NCBI GenBank assembly: GCA_966128725.1
Contig: CBHYLN010000203.1
Span: 1 to 7,090 of the forward strand
Direction of reading: 5' to 3'
Source of the DNA: JAFDZV01 sp966128725
GTDB lineage: Bacteria; Bacteroidota; Ignavibacteria; OLB7
DNA: 7,090 bases
The position numbers and the translations under genes are program-made. The stretch's first letter is position 1, and every line of letters begins with the position of its first letter. Positions 5,601-7,090 of the stretch are shown here, piece after piece. A model generated the notes under the pieces. The model made no database searches and had not been told where the DNA came from. It worked only from the letters and a program-made list of their open reading frames with translations.

Positions 5601-7090
5601 TACCATCGATACCAATGCCTCGGTGTCGACAATCTCGGGCGGTGTCTCCAACCAGATTGGTGTTGGGGCCAGCACGTCAACGATTGGCGGCGGCCAGAGC
5701 AATGTGATCGCAACGCTGGCGAACACGTCGACCATCAGCGGCGGCAGCGGCAACCAGGTAGGGGCAAGCGCTTCCGGCAGCGTGATCGCCGGTGGCGCCA
5801 GCAACGTTGTCAACGGCGCACGCTCGGCCATCGCAGGCGGACGCGGCCTTACACTGTCGGGAACCGGAAGCTTCGGTTTCCTGGGCGCCAACACCGGCGC
5901 CAACGACATGCAGATCGCGACCAGCAACGTGACGGCGTTTGGCAACACACAACTGTGGCTGGCCAACAACAATAACACCGCATCGCAACTGCGGTTCTAC
6001 GAGGCGAACGCCATCACCGGTGCGTTCCCCGGCACGGCGAACTACTCGTCGTTCCAGGCACAGGCCCAGGCCGCCGATATCAACTATGTGCTGCCCGACA
6101 CGGCCGGCATCGTGGGCGATCTGTTGAAGGTGAAGAGTGTGGCGGGCGCCACCGTGACGCTTGACTGGGCCGCCGACAACAGCGCGGCCGCCTGGCAGTT
6201 GACGGGCAATACCGGCACTGTTCCGGGCACGAACTTCGTTGGCACCACCGACGATCAGGCGTTGCAATTCCATATCGGCAACGGCGTATCCAGTGGCACC
6301 GATGGTCGTGGCCGCGTGATGCGCTACGAGCCCAATGCAACCAGCGCCAACATCATCGGCGGCTACCGCAGCAACAGCGTTGGCGGCGGCGCGGTGGGCG
6401 CCACGATCGCGGGCGGTGGCTCGAACGGCAGCGCGCATTCGATTTCCTCGAACTACGGTACGATCAGCGGTGGCAACCGGAATACGATTGGAGCGTCGTC
6501 GATCAACGCCACGATCGCGGGCGGTGTCAGCAACCAGATAACCTCGAGCGCCGGCAACGCAACGGTTGGCGGTGGTCTGGGCAATACGATCACGTCCGGC
6601 GACCACACAACGATCGCTGGCGGATTCAACAACAGGATCAACACCGGCGCATTCGGCAGCACGGTAAGCGGTGGCACGAACAACGCCATCTCCTCGCACA
6701 CGACGGTTGTCGGCGGCGGCAACGCCAACACGGTTGGGACGTCGGCGCAGTTCAGCACGATCGGCGGCGGCAGCAGCAACAGCGTGGGCAACAGCTCGTT
6801 CGAGAGTGTGATCGATGGTGGCACGATTGATACCATTGAATCCTCGGCGCCGTACAGCACGATCGGCGGCGGCACCAGCAATGCAATCCGTGCCAGCGCC
6901 GACAGGAGCACGATCGGCGGCGGCTACGACAACGAGATCATGAGCAGCTCGTCGCAGTCAACAATCAGCGGCGGTATGAGCAACCAGGTGGGCGCAAGCG
7001 CTTCCGGCAGCGTGATCGCCGGTGGCGCCAGCAATGTTGTCAACGGCGCACGCTCGGCCATCGCAGGCGGACGCGGCCTTACACTGTCGG
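2632..7090 (+). CDS. Giant secreted repetitive beta-solenoid (tail-fibre/adhesin-like) protein, 3' end missing
   Basis: The frame is open from ATG 2632 (first ATG after an in-frame TAG at 2614-2616) to the window end: 1486 codons and no stop. Residues 1-33 are a Sec signal peptide (LLLTISLLAAMLLV, cleavage at ASA-Q34). Residues 35-135 form an N-terminal beta domain (LSYQGVL, TFRIYG, MWQES, VDGVFETLLG, EMTPRMQF, APYAMHA) common in bacterial 'tail fiber domain-containing' secreted proteins. Residues 188-410 hold a Trp repeat. Residues 425-624 are two 100-residue tandem copies (GNLxVNG, NSELANSRIRV, GAGIAGDTSVALGGTL, VLTVKG, NQVVADT). From W658 two large modules follow, each a cap (TGN, PGT, VGT, GRGRVMRYEPN) plus a GG-array (708-1079 and 1238 to the end), joined by a linker (TQLWLANNNNTASQLRFYE, INYVLPDTAGIVGDLLKV, VTLDWAADN). 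Cell-surface or extracellular location is inferred. The missing C-terminus would be expected to carry either an S74-type intramolecular chaperone or a T9SS sorting domain. Adhesion or a structural surface role is possible but unproven. The gene lies 99 bp after the barrel gene on the same strand. Confidence 0.9.
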   Translation, partial: MAITHTSRTHQSHVLLLTISLLAAMLLVRHASAQTPLPRMLSYQGVLADGARTAVPDGAYVVTFRIYGAATGGAPMWQESHTVQTVDGVFETLLGNTTPLTMPFDKGYWLSIELQGEPEMTPRMQFVAAPYAMHAYGAETSLLLDPTAPDVVHHINGLDGNVVLIGEGAASIRTSGDTLAVVVRSSLPTASRDGQYVRWNATSGAWEAVDLGVATSPRLSGNGSPGAPLDIAKMGAANGQPLVWDDASGTWKPGNAGVVTKAPITGDGSPGAPVALQSGTADGQVLVWDAAAGAWKATQSRVVGAQEISGAGTAADPLRLAQQGAAAGQVLRWDSVARAWRPGPSISTTTPPLRGTGSPTDPLGLANGTTVSSILYWNGTQWKGTTGRVPLHGEVLRWNSTARTWEPAGMVVADNGDIGVAGGMTIGGNLTVNGLEVNLPNGSISNAELANSRIRVVFGAGIAGDTSVALGGTLTMRNTGVLTVKGTPNQVVADTVRGDVTLALASDLRVDSVSTINLRTSGNVSVGGNLVVNGTAVTLPPGSVDNSELANSRIRVAYGAGIAGDTSVALGGTLNMANTGVLTVKGTANQVVADTTRGNVTLSLPQDIHRDARPQFDGLTLDALAAGSTSDTIMVTSGGVVQTRTTASLAAGLSTLLWSTTGNASTTPGTHYVGTSDNKALELHVDHAGATPSNGRGRVMRYEPNNASPTIIGGFSGNTVTSGLAGVTIAGGGQNGGANTAASAYNTISGGYRNTIATTSDASTIAGGSGNTVRVGTTGSVIAGGQNNVIDTSASTSVIAGGGSNRIAVTASTSVISGGASNVTQSTTTAIAGGDNNTIGVNARWSSISGGHNGAIADNAYESHIGAGEGNKVGAGSVRTTIGGGSFNVVEASAANSTIAGGYGNVIRNNADRSIIGGGMTNTIDTGASISVIGGGFTNTIGKSSSNAVIIGGSTNAVGTSSSNATISGGSNQTIRATTTRATIGGGQSNTIDTNASVSTISGGVSNQIGVGASTSTIGGGQSNVIATLANTSTISGGSGNQVGASASGSVIAGGASNVVNGARSAIAGGRGLTLSGTGSFGFLGANTGANDMQIATSNVTAFGNTQLWLANNNNTASQLRFYEANAITGAFPGTANYSSFQAQAQAADINYVLPDTAGIVGDLLKVKSVAGATVTLDWAADNSAAAWQLTGNTGTVPGTNFVGTTDDQALQFHIGNGVSSGTDGRGRVMRYEPNATSANIIGGYRSNSVGGGAVGATIAGGGSNGSAHSISSNYGTISGGNRNTIGASSINATIAGGVSNQITSSAGNATVGGGLGNTITSGDHTTIAGGFNNRINTGAFGSTVSGGTNNAISSHTTVVGGGNANTVGTSAQFSTIGGGSSNSVGNSSFESVIDGGTIDTIESSAPYSTIGGGTSNAIRASADRSTIGGGYDNEIMSSSSQSTISGGMSNQVGASASGSVIAGGASNVVNGARSAIAGGRGLTLS
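3193..3861 (+). repeat. Trp repeat of 44-45 residues within the giant protein
   Basis: Units carry the pattern 'G.GSP..PL.L...GA..GQ.L.WD....W.PG'. The first Trp of each W-x(6)-W element (five residues apart in one unit) falls at residues 199, 244, 288, 333, 377 and 398, so the spacing is 45, 44, 45, 44 and then a half unit of 21. Examples are VWDDASGTWKPG, VWDAAAGAWKAT and RWDSVARAWRPG. The units are diverged at both protein and DNA level, so the repeat is old. It probably forms an extended beta stalk; this is inferred from its position after the N-terminal domain. Confidence 0.75.
3904..4503 (+). repeat. In-frame 300-bp tandem duplication
   Basis: Copy 1 (3904-4203) and copy 2 (4204-4503) encode matching 100-residue segments. 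Shared motifs in order are GGNLxVNG, SELANSRIRV or AELANSRIRV, GAGIAGDTSVALGGTL, NTGVLTVKGT and NQVVADT. The offset is exactly 300 bp throughout the parts compared, with no indel seen. The longest exact block noted is 21 bp (4071-4091 against 4371-4391), and most other changes are at third codon positions. The last 15-20 residues of the copies differ (DLRVDSVSTINLRTSGN against DIHRDARPQFDGLTL), so the duplication is clear only over about 85 residues. Confidence 0.85.
4753..5868 (+). repeat. GG-array 1: 22 beta-solenoid units of about 17 residues
   Basis: The unit consensus is S-T-I-x-G-G-x-x-N-x-I-x-x-x-A-x-x, for example STIAGGYGNVIRNNADR and ATIGGGQSNTIDTNASV. Twenty-two units can be laid out. 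Most are 17 residues (51 bp); the first three are 18-19 residues (the Ile-Ile-Gly-Gly entry units), and a few are 15-16. The Ile-x-Gly-Gly and Asn positions are nearly invariant, as expected for the inward-facing and turn positions of a beta-solenoid. This is related in style to YadA-head repeats, although those are usually 14 residues. DNA between most units is strongly diverged, so the array is kept by selection on protein rather than by recent expansion. Confidence 0.9.
6343..7090 (+). repeat. GG-array 2: at least 15 beta-solenoid units
   Basis: This has the same unit type as array 1 and the same order of entry units: SANIIGG, ATIAGGGSNGS and YGTISGGNRNTI, matching SPTIIGG, VTIAGGGQNGG and YNTISGGYRNTI. 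Fifteen units are visible. The last ones (NQVGASASG, SVIAGGASNVVNGAR, SAIAGGRGLTLS) are the same as the last units of array 1, which implies the array is complete at the window edge. Units of 14-15 residues (ATVGGGLGNTITSGD, STVSGGTNNAISSH) shorten the loop after N-x-I, not the core. Confidence 0.9.
6991..7090 (+). repeat. 100-bp near-identical copy of 5761-5860
   Basis: The segment matches 5761-5860 at 98 of 100 positions, at an offset of 1230 bp. The two differences are 5763 G against 6993 C and 5805 C against 7035 T, both synonymous. The last 55 bases (7036-7090 against 5806-5860) are identical. Similarity falls off quickly to the left of about 6978. It encodes the closing units of both arrays. 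This is far closer than any other pair of units in the gene, so it points to recent duplication or gene conversion of the array ends. Confidence 0.92.

Larger units (their letters stand above)
4603..7090 (+). repeat. Two large cap-plus-array modules (second one incomplete)
   Basis: Module 1 spans 4603-6192 (residues 658-1187) and module 2 starts at 6193 (residue 1188). Both open with a Trp and a cap: WSTTGNASTTPGTHYVGTSD in the first, WQLTGNTGTVPGTNFVGTTD in the second. Both continue through GRGRVMRYEPN, at an offset of 1590 bp, into an array starting SPTIIGG or SANIIGG. After the array, module 1 has a linker at residues 1081-1187. Module 2 is cut off exactly where that linker would begin. 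The offset falls to 1230 bp at the array ends, because array 2 is 360 bp (about seven units) shorter. Confidence 0.85.

Noticed and set aside
5337..6699. Long minus-strand frames (5337-5978, 5677-6699, and 6453-6911 further right), including Pro/Leu/Val-rich hydrophobic repeats
   Set aside because: Their periodicity mirrors the GG-array on the other strand; the Pro-Pro stretches are just the reverse complement of Gly-Gly codons. They are shadows, not membrane proteins.
4753..7090. CRISPR-like regular repeats of about 51 bp
   Set aside because: The period is a multiple of three, the frame is open throughout, and repeats are conserved at protein but not DNA level, so these are coding repeats.

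Overview
The window looks like one end of a contig from a G+C-rich member of the Bacteroidota/Chlorobiota group, most plausibly a Kapabacteria- or Ignavibacteria-like lineage. The basis is a type IX secretion (T9SS) C-terminal sorting domain on the first forward gene, a Bacteroidota-style promoter match (TTTG, 21 bp, TAnnTTTG), start codons without clear Shine-Dalgarno sequences, and domain combinations typical of environmental members of this group. No rRNA, tRNA, mobile element or CRISPR array was seen, so the lineage call is an inference.

Layout. At the left edge (1-341) a partial gene of unknown function lies on the minus strand and runs off the window. A 256-bp divergent intergenic region follows, with the promoter candidate and two small odd palindromes. 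Three forward genes for exported proteins come next. 598-1593 is a T9SS cargo protein with a signal peptide, a Gly-rich 'GGG...GTIxQ...GFW' segment, a possible cohesin-like beta-sandwich and the sorting domain. 1669-2532 is a probable outer-membrane beta-barrel protein with a Cys-Cys motif. 2632 to beyond the window end is a giant secreted repetitive protein of which 1486 codons are visible.

The giant protein dominates the window. It has a signal peptide, an N-terminal beta domain shared with tail-fibre-like secreted proteins, a Trp repeat of 44-45 residues, and an exact 100-residue tandem duplication. After these come two large modules. Each starts with a 'W..TGN...PGT..VGT.D..AL' cap followed by a beta-solenoid array of about 17-residue 'STIxGGxxNxI' units: 22 units in the first array, at least 15 in the second. 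The modules are joined by a roughly 107-residue linker domain. It resembles bacterial surface or tail-fibre-like proteins of the YadA-head / S74-chaperone type. Its C-terminus, which would show how it is anchored or processed, is missing.

The three forward genes share a strand, have gaps of 75 and 99 bp, and all encode exported products. They could form a cell-envelope cluster, but no direct functional link is shown. The right end of the window falls exactly where a 55-bp perfect repeat is completed, which strongly suggests an assembly break inside the repetitive gene. No clearly new biochemical system is visible; the most notable item is the modular architecture of the giant protein.
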